This document shows, piece after piece, positions 18,989 through 27,427 of a stretch of 64,000 bases of DNA (its first letter is position 1; every line of letters starts with the position of its first letter). Source of the stretch: CBDBJL01 sp965206365. Lineage in GTDB: Bacteria > Pseudomonadota > Alphaproteobacteria > JABAAW01 > JAHZMA01. Made by a program: the position numbers and the translations under genes. The stretch is from NCBI GenBank assembly GCA_965206365.1, contig CBDBJL010000019.1:60702-124701 (forward strand). The letters run 5' to 3'. Under the pieces are notes generated by a model that had not been told where the DNA came from, ran no database searches, and was given only the letters and a program-made list of their open reading frames with translations.

Positions 18989-21034
18989 TTATAAAGCTTG
19001 CGTGGCTTGCAAGAGCCACTCGCGTACGGGTGCATCATTTGGAGCCGTTAAGGCGGGTAATAATTGTGTACGAACTTTTTGATGATAAGCATTGAGCCAT
19101 TGAATCTGGGTAGGATCTAATAATTCTGGAATGATCAAACGGCAATCCATTGGGCATAAGGTGAGGGTTTCAAATATTAACCAATCCTTTTCAGATGCGG
19201 TTTCAGTTTCTATTGCTTTGCTAACCATTAAATTTTCAATACGAATACCATATTGACCAGGGTGGTAGATACCCGGTTCATTGGAAAGTAAAATTCCAGC
19301 ACGAAAAGGGGTATGGCTATTAGGAGAAATATTATAGGGTCCTTCATGAACGCCCAAATACATACCCACACCGTGCCCCGTACCATGGCTATAATTTTTG
19401 CCTTCTTGCCACAAGGGATTTCGGCAAATAGCATCGCATTGTGCCCCTGTGGTGCCTTTGGGAAAACGCAACATAGCAAGGTTAATATGGCATTTTAACA
19501 CCAAACTATAATCATGTTTGATGGCAAGATTATCTATTTGGTGAAAAGCAATTGTGCGGGTAATGTCGGTTGTGCCTTGAAGATATTGCCCACCAGAATC
19601 CAATAATAATAGATTGTTTCCACCAATTTCCAAGTTATTTTTTGGGCTAATTTTTGAATTAATTTTCGCGTAACATTGCAATTGAGTTTGGATATTGGGT
19701 TGGTAATGAATAATGGCACCATTGGCATTAAAAGCGGCAATTGTTGCAAAACTGGCGCCGCGATAATCTTTATTTAAGGCGCGATAGCTTTCCAGTTTTT
19801 CAACAATCTTGCATTCACTAGCTGTTTCTTGGTTAGCAAACCAAGATAAGAATCGCACCATCGCCACCCCATCGATAATATGGGCATTTTGGATATGTTT
19901 GATTTGAGCCTCGGTTTTTATGGCCCGATTTTCTTGCATGGGTAAAGGGGCATAATGTACATTGCAATGTGCATTTTTTAATAAAGTTTGAATCTGAATC
20001 GGGGTTGTTTTCGGGTCTAACCAGCAGATATTGCCTTTAAAGCGTGCTAATGTTTCATTTAAATTTTTAAAATCATAAATATGGATATGATGCTCAACGC
20101 AATATTGCAGCACATTGGGGGGTAATTTATATTGATCAATCCACAGAAAAATATTCTTTTCTGTCACCATTAAAAAACACAAACTTACCGGTGTGTAAGG
20201 AATATCACCACCACGTAGATTAAGCAACCAAGCAATAAAATTTAAATCATTGATAAAAATGGCACCATGATCTAGGGTATTTAATGTTGTGATAAAAAGA
20301 GCACGAATTTGAGAAATTTTATGAGCAAGAGTAGCATCGCAATATTGTTTGGGAAAAACACTTACCAAAGCAAGCGGTTTATCGCGATGAGTTTGCCAAA
20401 ATAAATCTATTGGGTTTTGCAGAAACCCTTCTAGGGTTGCCTGCTTTTGGGTAATAATCTGAGAAAAAAACTGATAATATTGGATCGGCATTTGCCATTG
20501 CGGAAAACCAATTTTATCACCGGGCTGAATATTTTGCGTTAACAGAGTCTTAACCCTCTCTCCTGACATATTCTTTGTATTTGTATAGCACGTTACATTA
20601 TCGGGGGTTTGTTGTTCCATCTGAATTGTATAGCGAGAATCGCTAATCAGGAGACATTGATTTAAGCCTAAAATAAGAAAACCATGACTGCCGGAAAAAC
20701 CAGTCAACCATTGAATTCTTTGGCTACAAGCAGGAAGAAATTCATTTTGATAACGATCCGAGCGTGGGAGTAAAAAAAACTGTAATTGGTTCTCACGCAT
20801 CCAATTTTGTAAATTGTGAATACGCTTTTTATATTTCTCCTGAATGAGATTTTTTTCAAGCTTGTTGGTGATATTTTCCCCGGATTGATAATGCGCCATG
20901 GCATCATCGTAAAGTTTTTGATGGGTGGCATTAGGAGTAATATCAATATTTTTTAGGGTTTCTTGCCAATCATCATAGCGCAAATCATGCCTTGCACTGG
21001 CAATGCTTCTGATAATATTTGTAATTTTATCCAT
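18989..21034 (-). CDS. pepP: Xaa-Pro aminopeptidase (aminopeptidase P, M24B)
   Basis: This cytoplasmic dinuclear metallopeptidase removes an N-terminal residue before proline. About 680 residues make it a long three-domain aminopeptidase P: two creatinase-like N-terminal domains and a C-terminal pita-bread domain. The metal ligands are visible: the first Asp in LLLDSGGQY, the second in GTTDITRT, His in HGTGHGVG, Glu in LSNEPGIY and Glu in GIRIENL. I start at the ATG at 21034, five bases after the prmA stop. An upstream ATG at 21073 would overlap prmA by 35 bases and add a Cys-rich stretch not seen in the family. Confidence 0.9.
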   Translation of the reverse strand: MDKITNIIRSIASARHDLRYDDWQETLKNIDITPNATHQKLYDDAMAHYQSGENITNKLEKNLIQEKYKKRIHNLQNWMRENQLQFFLLPRSDRYQNEFLPACSQRIQWLTGFSGSHGFLILGLNQCLLISDSRYTIQMEQQTPDNVTCYTNTKNMSGERVKTLLTQNIQPGDKIGFPQWQMPIQYYQFFSQIITQKQATLEGFLQNPIDLFWQTHRDKPLALVSVFPKQYCDATLAHKISQIRALFITTLNTLDHGAIFINDLNFIAWLLNLRGGDIPYTPVSLCFLMVTEKNIFLWIDQYKLPPNVLQYCVEHHIHIYDFKNLNETLARFKGNICWLDPKTTPIQIQTLLKNAHCNVHYAPLPMQENRAIKTEAQIKHIQNAHIIDGVAMVRFLSWFANQETASECKIVEKLESYRALNKDYRGASFATIAAFNANGAIIHYQPNIQTQLQCYAKINSKISPKNNLEIGGNNLLLLDSGGQYLQGTTDITRTIAFHQIDNLAIKHDYSLVLKCHINLAMLRFPKGTTGAQCDAICRNPLWQEGKNYSHGTGHGVGMYLGVHEGPYNISPNSHTPFRAGILLSNEPGIYHPGQYGIRIENLMVSKAIETETASEKDWLIFETLTLCPMDCRLIIPELLDPTQIQWLNAYHQKVRTQLLPALTAPNDAPVREWLLQATQAL

Positions 21035-21038
21035 AAAT

Positions 21039-21992
21039 TCACTTTCTTTGATACAGCATGGCAACCCATTCACCTTGATAATATTTTCGTTGTAGCGTAA
21101 AATGATTGCGGTAAACAGCGTTTAGGGATGCGGCTTGAAAATCTAACAATCCAGAAAGAATCAGCCAGCCACCCTGAGGCATAATTTGGCTGATTTGTTT
21201 TTCCAAACCAATTAACGGGGTAACGAGAATATTGGCAATGATTAAATCATATTTTTTGCCGATGATAATGTTCGCACGCTTTGTGTGGAAAAAGTGAAAT
21301 TTTCGGGGCAGTAGCCTATTCACAGCCACATTATTTTGGGCAATGCGAATGGCATCATGGGAAATATCCGTGCCAATAATATTTGCATTTTTAAATAATA
21401 AAGCAGCAGCAATGGCTAAAATACCGGTTCCGGTACCTAAATCAAGAATTCTACGAATCGTCTGATTTTTGCAGGGGAGCCTTTGCTGGTGATGTTTTTT
21501 GTTGGAAATTCGCGATGAAGTGGGGGCGTTTTTTTTTGCCAATTGGATGAGATATTTTAGGCATAATTGGGTTGTGGCATGGCTTCCGGTGCCAAACGCT
21601 AGTGAGCCTGAAATTTTGATAATTTTCTGCCCTTGTGCATAGGGGCTGATTTTCATTTGCCCACCTCCCGGTACAATTAAAAAATCGCTTACCTTGAAGG
21701 GTTTCATACCTTTAATATTTTCTTGGAGCCAATCTTTCTCTGGTAGGGGAGCAATGTGATACAAAAAAGGTTTTTTATCAATATTTTTTGTCGGATCTTG
21801 ATCGATTACCAAGGCGAGCTCATACAAAGCTTCTACCCAGCGATAATCAGGTTTTTCCACGCAAAAAGCCTGATAATGAATAAGATGGTTCGCCCCATAA
21901 AACATGCTATAATCAGGAAATTTTGATGCGAATAAGGGTATCAGCGTATCGATATTTGCCAGCGATACGCTGAAGCGTAAAAGAAAGGGCAT
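21039..21992 (-). CDS. prmA: ribosomal protein L11 methyltransferase
   Basis: PrmA trimethylates lysines and the N-terminus of ribosomal protein L11 using S-adenosylmethionine. The 317 residues have an N-terminal substrate-recognition domain and a class I methyltransferase domain: motif I LDLGTGTGILAIAA, then IIGTDISHDAIRIAQNN, and LIIANILVTPLI. The stretch before motif I is somewhat longer and more basic than usual. Its ATG overlaps the stop of the formate dehydrogenase gene by one base (TAATG), and the aminopeptidase gene follows closely, so all three may share a transcript. Confidence 0.92.
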   Translation of the reverse strand: MPFLLRFSVSLANIDTLIPLFASKFPDYSMFYGANHLIHYQAFCVEKPDYRWVEALYELALVIDQDPTKNIDKKPFLYHIAPLPEKDWLQENIKGMKPFKVSDFLIVPGGGQMKISPYAQGQKIIKISGSLAFGTGSHATTQLCLKYLIQLAKKNAPTSSRISNKKHHQQRLPCKNQTIRRILDLGTGTGILAIAAALLFKNANIIGTDISHDAIRIAQNNVAVNRLLPRKFHFFHTKRANIIIGKKYDLIIANILVTPLIGLEKQISQIMPQGGWLILSGLLDFQAASLNAVYRNHFTLQRKYYQGEWVAMLYQRK

Positions 21993-24742
21993 TATTTTAC
22001 TGAGGTAATATTTGCCGCACAGAACTTAAATTCTGGAATTTTACCAAAAGGATCTAGTTTAGGGTTGGTCAGTATATTTGCTGGGCTTTCCGCATAGCAA
22101 AAAGGAATAAATACCATATCATTGGCGATATCTCGATCTGCGCGTGTGCCTAATTCTAAGGTTCCACGTCTGGTACTGATTTTTATTCTGGCACCAGCAT
22201 CGATTTGTAAATTTGCAAGGGTTTTTGGGTGCAGTACTGCAACCGCTTCGGGTTCAAGATGATCTAATACATTCGAACGACGAGTCATCGCCCCTGTATG
22301 CCAATGTTCTAATAAGCGTCCTGTGGTTAAGATAAAGGGGTATTCAGCATCGGGAATTTCATCGGGGGGGATGATATTGGTGGGGACCAATTTCATTTTT
22401 CCGGTTTTGGTGGGGAACCCGTTACTAAAAATAATGGGTTGTCCGGGATCCTCAGCATCCAGGCAAGGATAGGTAACAACATCTTCGCGGTTTAATCGTT
22501 CCCAGCTAATGCCACCAATGGAAGGCATCACCGAGCGCATTTCTTCATAAATTTCACCTACATTTTGATAATTCCAATCCAAACCGATCGCTTTGCCAAT
22601 TTGTTGAATAATCCACCAATCTTGCTGAACGCCTGCGGGCATTTCCACAGCGGGGCGCGCCAATTGAACTTGGCGGTTGGTATTGGTGAAGCTTCCGATT
22701 TTTTCAGCAAATGCGCTGGCTGGTAAAATGATATCTGCATGATAAGCCGTCTCAGTTAAGAAAATTTCTTGTACCACCAAATGTTTTAAACTGGCAAGGG
22801 CCTGACGCGCATGGCGCGTATCGGGATCCGACATTGCTGGATTCTCACCCATAATATACATACCATCAATTTCATTGTTTAAGATCGCATGAATAATTTC
22901 GACAACGGTTAAACCACGTTTTGGGTTTAAGATTGTTTGCCAAGCCGCTTCAAATTTTTCCCGAACGTTAGAATCTTCAACGGATTGATAATCAGGATAT
23001 AGCATAGGAATCAGCCCAGCATCGGATGCGCCTTGGACATTATTTTGTCCTCTTAGGGGATGCAAGCCAGTTCCTTCACGTCCGATATTTCCGGTAATTG
23101 CTGCCAAAGTAATGAGCGAGCGGTTATTATCGGTGCCATGAACATGTTGTGATACGCCCATTCCCCAAAAAATAATTCCGCGATTGCAATTCGCAAATTT
23201 ACGCGCCACTATGCGGATTTCTTCGGCGGCAATGCCACAAATAGGTGCCATTTTTTCTGGAGAAAAATTGATAATATTGGTTTTTACCAATTCATAATCA
23301 TCACACATTTTTTGAACATAATCGTGATTAACCAGATTTTCTTCGATAATTGTATAGATCATAGCATTGAGTAAAGCCACATCATTGCCAGCCTTAAATT
23401 GCAAATGTTTCCAAGCATGACGTACCAATCCTTGACCGCGAGGATCAAGAATAATTAGTGTTTTTCCTTGTTGAGCTGCATTTTTCAAAAAAGTTGCAGC
23501 CACTGGATGATTTTCGGTAGGGCGCGCACCAATAACAATAATACAATCGCTATCTTTGGCAGCAGTAAAAGGTGCGGTTACCGCACCTGAGCCGATACTT
23601 TCCATTAACGCTGCTACCGAAGAGGCATGGCATAGTCGGGTACAATGATCAACATTATTGGTTTTAAATCCGGTACGAATTAATTTTTGAAACAAATAAG
23701 CTTCTTCATTAGAGCCCTTTGCGGAACCAAAACCAGAAAGCGCGGTTTCTCCTTTCGTGGCAAGAATATCCAGAAACCCTTTGCCAGCAAATTCTAGGGC
23801 TTCGTTCCATTCCGCCTCGCGAAAATGCGTGAAAGGATTAGCAGGATCTATTTGATCATCCCATTTTTTGGCAACGCCTTCTTTTCGAATCAAGGGTTTC
23901 GTTAAACGATGCCCGTGATGCGTATAATCGAGCCCAAAACGACCTTTAACGCATAAGCGATTGCGATTGGAAGGACCTTCGCGACCATCTACTTTGATAA
24001 TTTTATTATTGCTGACATGAATCTCAGTTTGGCAACCCACACCACAATAAGGGCAAAGACTATTGACAATTTTTTCGGCTTTCCCTTGATAAATTTGAGC
24101 CTCAGTTACCATAGTTTTTGGCATTAACGCACCTGTTGGGCAAGCTTGGACGCATTCGCCACAAGCAACGCAAGTAGAATCACCCATGGGATCCTTAAAA
24201 TCAAAAATAATTTGAGCATTTTTCCCGCGCCCACCCATGCCAATTACATCATTAACTTGAACTTCACGGCAAGCACGGATACATAAGGTACAATTGATAC
24301 AAGCATCCAAATTTACCGCCATGGCGGGATGTGATAGATCGCATGCAGGGGTTGTTTTTGCAGAAAAACGAGGGGTTTCCAGAGCTAATTTATCTGCCCA
24401 TTGCCAAATAGGAGCGTCTTGATTATGGGCTTGATCACGTTTTGGTTGATCGGATAATAGCAATTCAAATACCATATTGCGTGATTTTTCGGCGCGCTTC
24501 GAGGCCGTATTAACCACCATATTTTCATTGGGTTTGCGAATACACGAAGCTGCTAAGACACGTTCGCCTTCAATTTCCACCATGCAGGCACGACAATTGC
24601 CGTCGGAACGATAATCAGCTTTTGCAAGATGGCATAAATGCGGAATTTCAACTCCGACACGATTTGCAATCTGCCAAATTGTTTCATCTGAATCGGCCTG
24701 AGTTTTCTTGCCATTAAGTGTGAAGAAAAAAGAATCTGACAT
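21992..24742 (-). CDS. fdhA: NAD-type formate dehydrogenase, molybdopterin alpha subunit
   Basis: The enzyme oxidises formate to CO2. The 916 residues are built in the FdsA order: an N-terminal [2Fe-2S] ferredoxin domain (C37, C50, C53, C67), a NuoG-like region, two [4Fe-4S] motifs (C148/151/154/158 and C191/194/197/201), the MopB [4Fe-4S] site (C230/233/237/264) and the bis-MGD domains. The catalytic ligand is Cys371 in RLCHASSV, so no selenocysteine is needed. The diaphorase subunits FdsB and FdsG and the FdsC chaperone are not beside it. The gene lies just downstream of an AraC-type regulator on the same strand. Start ATG at 24742 with GGAGCTCC-like sequence upstream. Confidence 0.9.
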   Translation of the reverse strand: MSDSFFFTLNGKKTQADSDETIWQIANRVGVEIPHLCHLAKADYRSDGNCRACMVEIEGERVLAASCIRKPNENMVVNTASKRAEKSRNMVFELLLSDQPKRDQAHNQDAPIWQWADKLALETPRFSAKTTPACDLSHPAMAVNLDACINCTLCIRACREVQVNDVIGMGGRGKNAQIIFDFKDPMGDSTCVACGECVQACPTGALMPKTMVTEAQIYQGKAEKIVNSLCPYCGVGCQTEIHVSNNKIIKVDGREGPSNRNRLCVKGRFGLDYTHHGHRLTKPLIRKEGVAKKWDDQIDPANPFTHFREAEWNEALEFAGKGFLDILATKGETALSGFGSAKGSNEEAYLFQKLIRTGFKTNNVDHCTRLCHASSVAALMESIGSGAVTAPFTAAKDSDCIIVIGARPTENHPVAATFLKNAAQQGKTLIILDPRGQGLVRHAWKHLQFKAGNDVALLNAMIYTIIEENLVNHDYVQKMCDDYELVKTNIINFSPEKMAPICGIAAEEIRIVARKFANCNRGIIFWGMGVSQHVHGTDNNRSLITLAAITGNIGREGTGLHPLRGQNNVQGASDAGLIPMLYPDYQSVEDSNVREKFEAAWQTILNPKRGLTVVEIIHAILNNEIDGMYIMGENPAMSDPDTRHARQALASLKHLVVQEIFLTETAYHADIILPASAFAEKIGSFTNTNRQVQLARPAVEMPAGVQQDWWIIQQIGKAIGLDWNYQNVGEIYEEMRSVMPSIGGISWERLNREDVVTYPCLDAEDPGQPIIFSNGFPTKTGKMKLVPTNIIPPDEIPDAEYPFILTTGRLLEHWHTGAMTRRSNVLDHLEPEAVAVLHPKTLANLQIDAGARIKISTRRGTLELGTRADRDIANDMVFIPFCYAESPANILTNPKLDPFGKIPEFKFCAANITSVK

Positions 24743-24790
24743 TTGGAGCTCCTATTGAATATGTTTTTTAATTTCCACAAAAATTAAAAC

Positions 24791-25768
24791 CTATACTTTA
24801 TTATTACGATTAGTGTTTGGTGTAAAGCCATAAACTGAACGAAAGCAACGTGAAAAATGTGAAGCTGTGTTAAATCCGCTGGCAAAAGCAATCTCAGCGA
24901 CGGAAAGATTGGTTTGATCCAGTAGGCGTCTGGCTTTACTGAGGCGTAGTTTTAAGTAATAACGCCTTGGGCTAGTGCCAATATGCTGGTAGAATAATCG
25001 TTCTAACTGACGGCAAGAAATTCCAATAAGGGAGGCAATATCTTGGCGCGAAATAATTTTTTCAGAATTTTCTTCCATGATACTGATTGCTTTGATTAAT
25101 TTAGGGTGTTTCACTTGCAAACGGATGCGTAGGGGCAAAATGTTATTTTCGGTTGGATTGCGCGGGGTTTCATAAACAAATTGTTCGCAAATTTGATTGC
25201 CAATATTTTTACCATGTTTGCCGGTAATAATTTGCAACATCATCTCTAACGCTGCGGTGGAACCGCAACAAGTAATGCGGTTACGGTCTTGTTCAAATAG
25301 TGATGTTGAAATATTTAAATTAGGGTAATTTTCACGCAAAGCATCCAAATTTTCCCAATGGGTTGTGCAACGATAACCATTTAATACGCCCGCACGTGCC
25401 AAAATATGGGTAGCTGTGCACACAGCACCGATGTAAGTGTTATCACGACTAATTCTTTGCAAAAAACGGAATACAGATTTATCTTCAAGCAAATGAGCAT
25501 TGAGTCCGCTACAAACAAATAAATTATCAATTTTGGTGAGTTTATCTAAACTCAAATCAACTTCCATTTTCAATCCAGCAGATGTGAGCACAGGGGTGCC
25601 ATCAACGGATACGAGTTTGTAATTATACAAACTTTGTTTGGTGATGTAATTCGCCATACGCAAAGGCTCTACAAGCGATGCAAATGACAACAAAGAAAAC
25701 CCAGAAATTAAGAGAATGGTGACTTCATCAGGTTCACTTTGCGTGATAGGTTTTAGTGTTATGTTCAA
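24791..25768 (-). CDS. GlxA-type transcriptional regulator (DJ-1/PfpI + AraC)
   Basis: The 325-residue regulator has an N-terminal class I glutamine-amidotransferase-like domain (about 15-190, with GAVCTATHILARAGVLNG) and a C-terminal AraC double helix-turn-helix (about 220-320: ISRQDIASLIGISCRQLERLF and LSVAEIAFASGFNTASHFSRCFR). This architecture is shared by GbdR and CdhR, which control glycine-betaine and carnitine catabolism, though the family is broad. It is read leftward towards the formate dehydrogenase gene 48 bases away, so control of formate or C1 oxidation is a reasonable inference. The start shown is TTG at 25768 with a weak ribosome-binding site and could lie a few codons further in. 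Confidence 0.85.
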   Translation of the reverse strand: MNITLKPITQSEPDEVTILLISGFSLLSFASLVEPLRMANYITKQSLYNYKLVSVDGTPVLTSAGLKMEVDLSLDKLTKIDNLFVCSGLNAHLLEDKSVFRFLQRISRDNTYIGAVCTATHILARAGVLNGYRCTTHWENLDALRENYPNLNISTSLFEQDRNRITCCGSTAALEMMLQIITGKHGKNIGNQICEQFVYETPRNPTENNILPLRIRLQVKHPKLIKAISIMEENSEKIISRQDIASLIGISCRQLERLFYQHIGTSPRRYYLKLRLSKARRLLDQTNLSVAEIAFASGFNTASHFSRCFRSVYGFTPNTNRNNKV

Positions 25769-26157
25769 AGGAATAATTTTTTTCCAAACAGATTTTAATG
25801 ATAAAGAGTGATTTTAATAAAATTATTATCAAATTTCCAATAAACTTTATGATACGTAAAAAAGAATGAGACGTAAATTATTATTTTACTTCTTGCTAAA
25901 AATATCGTTTTATTTTAGAGTACAAGCAGGGTAATGTGATTTTTCACTCTAAAAAAGTTGTTTTATAGCTTGGCTTTGTTGTTTATTTTTAAAATGGCAC
26001 AAAAATTGCGGGAATATGAGAGATTATTTCCAAATAAAATTTTATCAATAATTGTTGGTTAAAGTTGGTTGAAAAATTTTCAAGAAATAAAGTTTCTTTC
26101 AATATGGAAATAAAGAAGTTGGTTTTTTAGATATGATTTATGTAGGAGTTTAGGCAT
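25769..26157. other. intergenic regulatory region upstream of a small sigma-54-linked gene
   Basis: These 389 AT-rich bases separate the divergent AraC-type regulator gene and the 85-residue protein gene. The one clear signal is a sigma-54 promoter at 25995-26010. About 136 bases of untranslated leader would follow it, with a near-repeat of GTTGGTTAAA/GTTGGTTGAA at about 26053-26075. I see no RNA gene. Confidence 0.5.
25995..26010 (+). promoter_or_regulatory. sigma-54 (RpoN) promoter
   Basis: TGGCAC at 25995-26000, a five-base spacer (AAAAA) and TTGC at 26006-26009 place the invariant GG and GC at the required spacing for the -24/-12 elements bound by RpoN. The next gene, on the same strand, starts at 26158. 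Only the G after TGGCAC departs from the usual consensus. Chance is possible in 64 kb but unlikely in such a gap directly upstream of a gene. Confidence 0.6.
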
Positions 26158-26415
26158 ATGGTTTATGATATTAAAAATCTTTTTACCACACGTCCCGAAA
26201 AAACGGTACAAACACAGCGTAAGGCTACGGTAACCGAGCATAAGCAGTCTTTATTCAATTTTATTGAGGAAAGACGAGGGGTGGCTTTTCGCAATGATCC
26301 TCTCGATTTAAATGCAGCTTTTTCTCGTTTAACTGATTTATTACAAAAAAATACTTATGCTTCACTAGAACAAAATTATCGGGGTCGTGGATCTTTGCTT
26401 AATATTATTGCTTGA
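26158..26415 (+). CDS. small hypothetical protein behind a sigma-54 promoter
   Basis: This 85-residue soluble protein has no recognised domain. It has a basic first third (RPEKTVQTQRKATVTEHK), a likely helix (SLFNFIEERRG) and an acidic middle (FRNDPLDLNAAFSRLTDLLQK). The ATG follows TAGGAG by about nine bases, which supports real translation. A sigma-54 promoter lies about 150 bases upstream and a nested inverted repeat follows the stop. The context suggests a regulated, possibly stress- or nitrogen-responsive, small protein; the function is unknown. Confidence 0.6.
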   Translation: MVYDIKNLFTTRPEKTVQTQRKATVTEHKQSLFNFIEERRGVAFRNDPLDLNAAFSRLTDLLQKNTYASLEQNYRGRGSLLNIIA

Positions 26416-26424
26416 ACCCATTAC

Positions 26425-26479
26425 AATTGCAAGTTATAAGAGAAATAATCTTATACAAATAAGATTATAAGTTGCAATT
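26425..26479. repeat. nested inverted repeat (operator or terminator)
   Basis: A perfect 10-bp stem, ATAATCTTAT at 26445-26454 and ATAAGATTAT at 26459-26468 around a four-base loop, sits inside a second 8-bp pair, AATTGCAA at 26425-26432 and TTGCAATT at 26472-26479. There is no U-run after the stem, so a simple terminator is unlikely. The location, between the 85-residue gene and the XRE regulator gene, suits an operator for that regulator. Confidence 0.5.
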
Positions 26480-26548
26480 AGTACATTTGTGCGTTATATT
26501 CAGATTTTATTGTGGTTCATAATTTTACAATAAGATTAAGGAGTGATA

Positions 26549-26950
26549 ATGCAAAACAGTAAAAACGTAGTTTATGTGTTGCCGTATGATCGTATCGAAG
26601 AGGTTAGTGCGGATAATATCAATGTACATGTTGGTAATTATATTAAATATTGTCGCAGATCTCGTAATTTAACTCAGCGTAATCTTGCCGATATTTTAGG
26701 TGTTGCTTACCAACAAGTGCAAAAATATGAAAAAGGTACTTGTAATATTAGCATGAAACGATTTTGTCAAATTTTTGAAGGGTTAAATATTTCGATACCA
26801 ACGGCTTTACTGGTTTTTCAAGGGAAAAAATTAGAATATTATCTGATGCAAAAAGGAAAATCTGATGCTTCGCATTATTTAGATTCTATTTCAAATCCTG
26901 ATATAAAAAAAGCAATCATAGATTTATGCAAAGAAATTGCGGCCAAGTAA
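26549..26950 (+). CDS. XRE-family helix-turn-helix regulator
   Basis: The 133-residue protein has an HTH_3 domain at about 25-80 (IKYCRRSRNLTQRNLADILGVAYQQVQKYEKGT), followed by a C-terminal helical tail ending DLCKEIAAK. Cro/CI-type proteins of this size are common in alphaproteobacteria. The ATG at 26549 is chosen because AAGGAG (26538-26543) lies five bases upstream; a GTG at 26543 sits inside that site. The inverted repeats about 70-120 bases upstream are a likely self-operator. It converges on mutT. Confidence 0.85.
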   Translation: MQNSKNVVYVLPYDRIEEVSADNINVHVGNYIKYCRRSRNLTQRNLADILGVAYQQVQKYEKGTCNISMKRFCQIFEGLNISIPTALLVFQGKKLEYYLMQKGKSDASHYLDSISNPDIKKAIIDLCKEIAAK

Positions 26951-26960
26951 CTTTAGGTTA

Positions 26961-27416
26961 TTATAACCAACTTTGCAAAATGGCAATCAAAGGTTTATCG
27001 GCAGGCAATAGATTATATTTGTGAAGTTTGTTTGCAAATGCCCATTTCATGTTTTGTCCCTCAGAACCTTGGGCGATATTATGGATTTGCCCTTGCCATA
27101 TTCGGCAAATATAGAAGGGCATTAATAGATGAAAATCAGGATAAGAATGACTAGAAAAACTAAGCGGAGTCAAGCAACCTAGGCTTGTTTTAATATTTAA
27201 CTCTTCTTTTAATTCGCGCAATAAGGCAGTTTCAGGGGTTTCATTGGCTTCGATTTTACCACCTGGGAATTCCCAAAATCCTGGAAATTCTTTGTCTTCA
27301 CGGCGTTGCGTAATCAAAACACGACCATCAGTGTCGATTAAAGCCACAGCAACAACTAGTTGAATTCGATTCGTGGTGGTAGCAATTTCTGCTTGCCTGC
27401 AAGGGTGATTTCTCAT
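26961..27416 (-). CDS. mutT: 8-oxo-dGTP diphosphatase (MutT, Nudix)
   Basis: The 151-residue Nudix hydrolase has a complete Nudix box, GGKIEANETPETALLRELKEE (about residues 52-72; pattern Gx5Ex7REuxEE), just after FPGFWEFPGG. MutT removes mutagenic 8-oxo-dGTP from the nucleotide pool. It follows argJ by about 11 bases on the same strand, an arrangement seen often in alphaproteobacteria. The first 15 residues (NHPCRQAEIATT) look non-conserved, so an internal start is possible. Confidence 0.9.
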   Translation of the reverse strand: MRNHPCRQAEIATTTNRIQLVVAVALIDTDGRVLITQRREDKEFPGFWEFPGGKIEANETPETALLRELKEELNIKTSLGCLTPLSFSSHSYPDFHLLMPFYICRIWQGQIHNIAQGSEGQNMKWAFANKLHKYNLLPADKPLIAILQSWL

Positions 27417-27427
27417 GGTTTCCGGAA

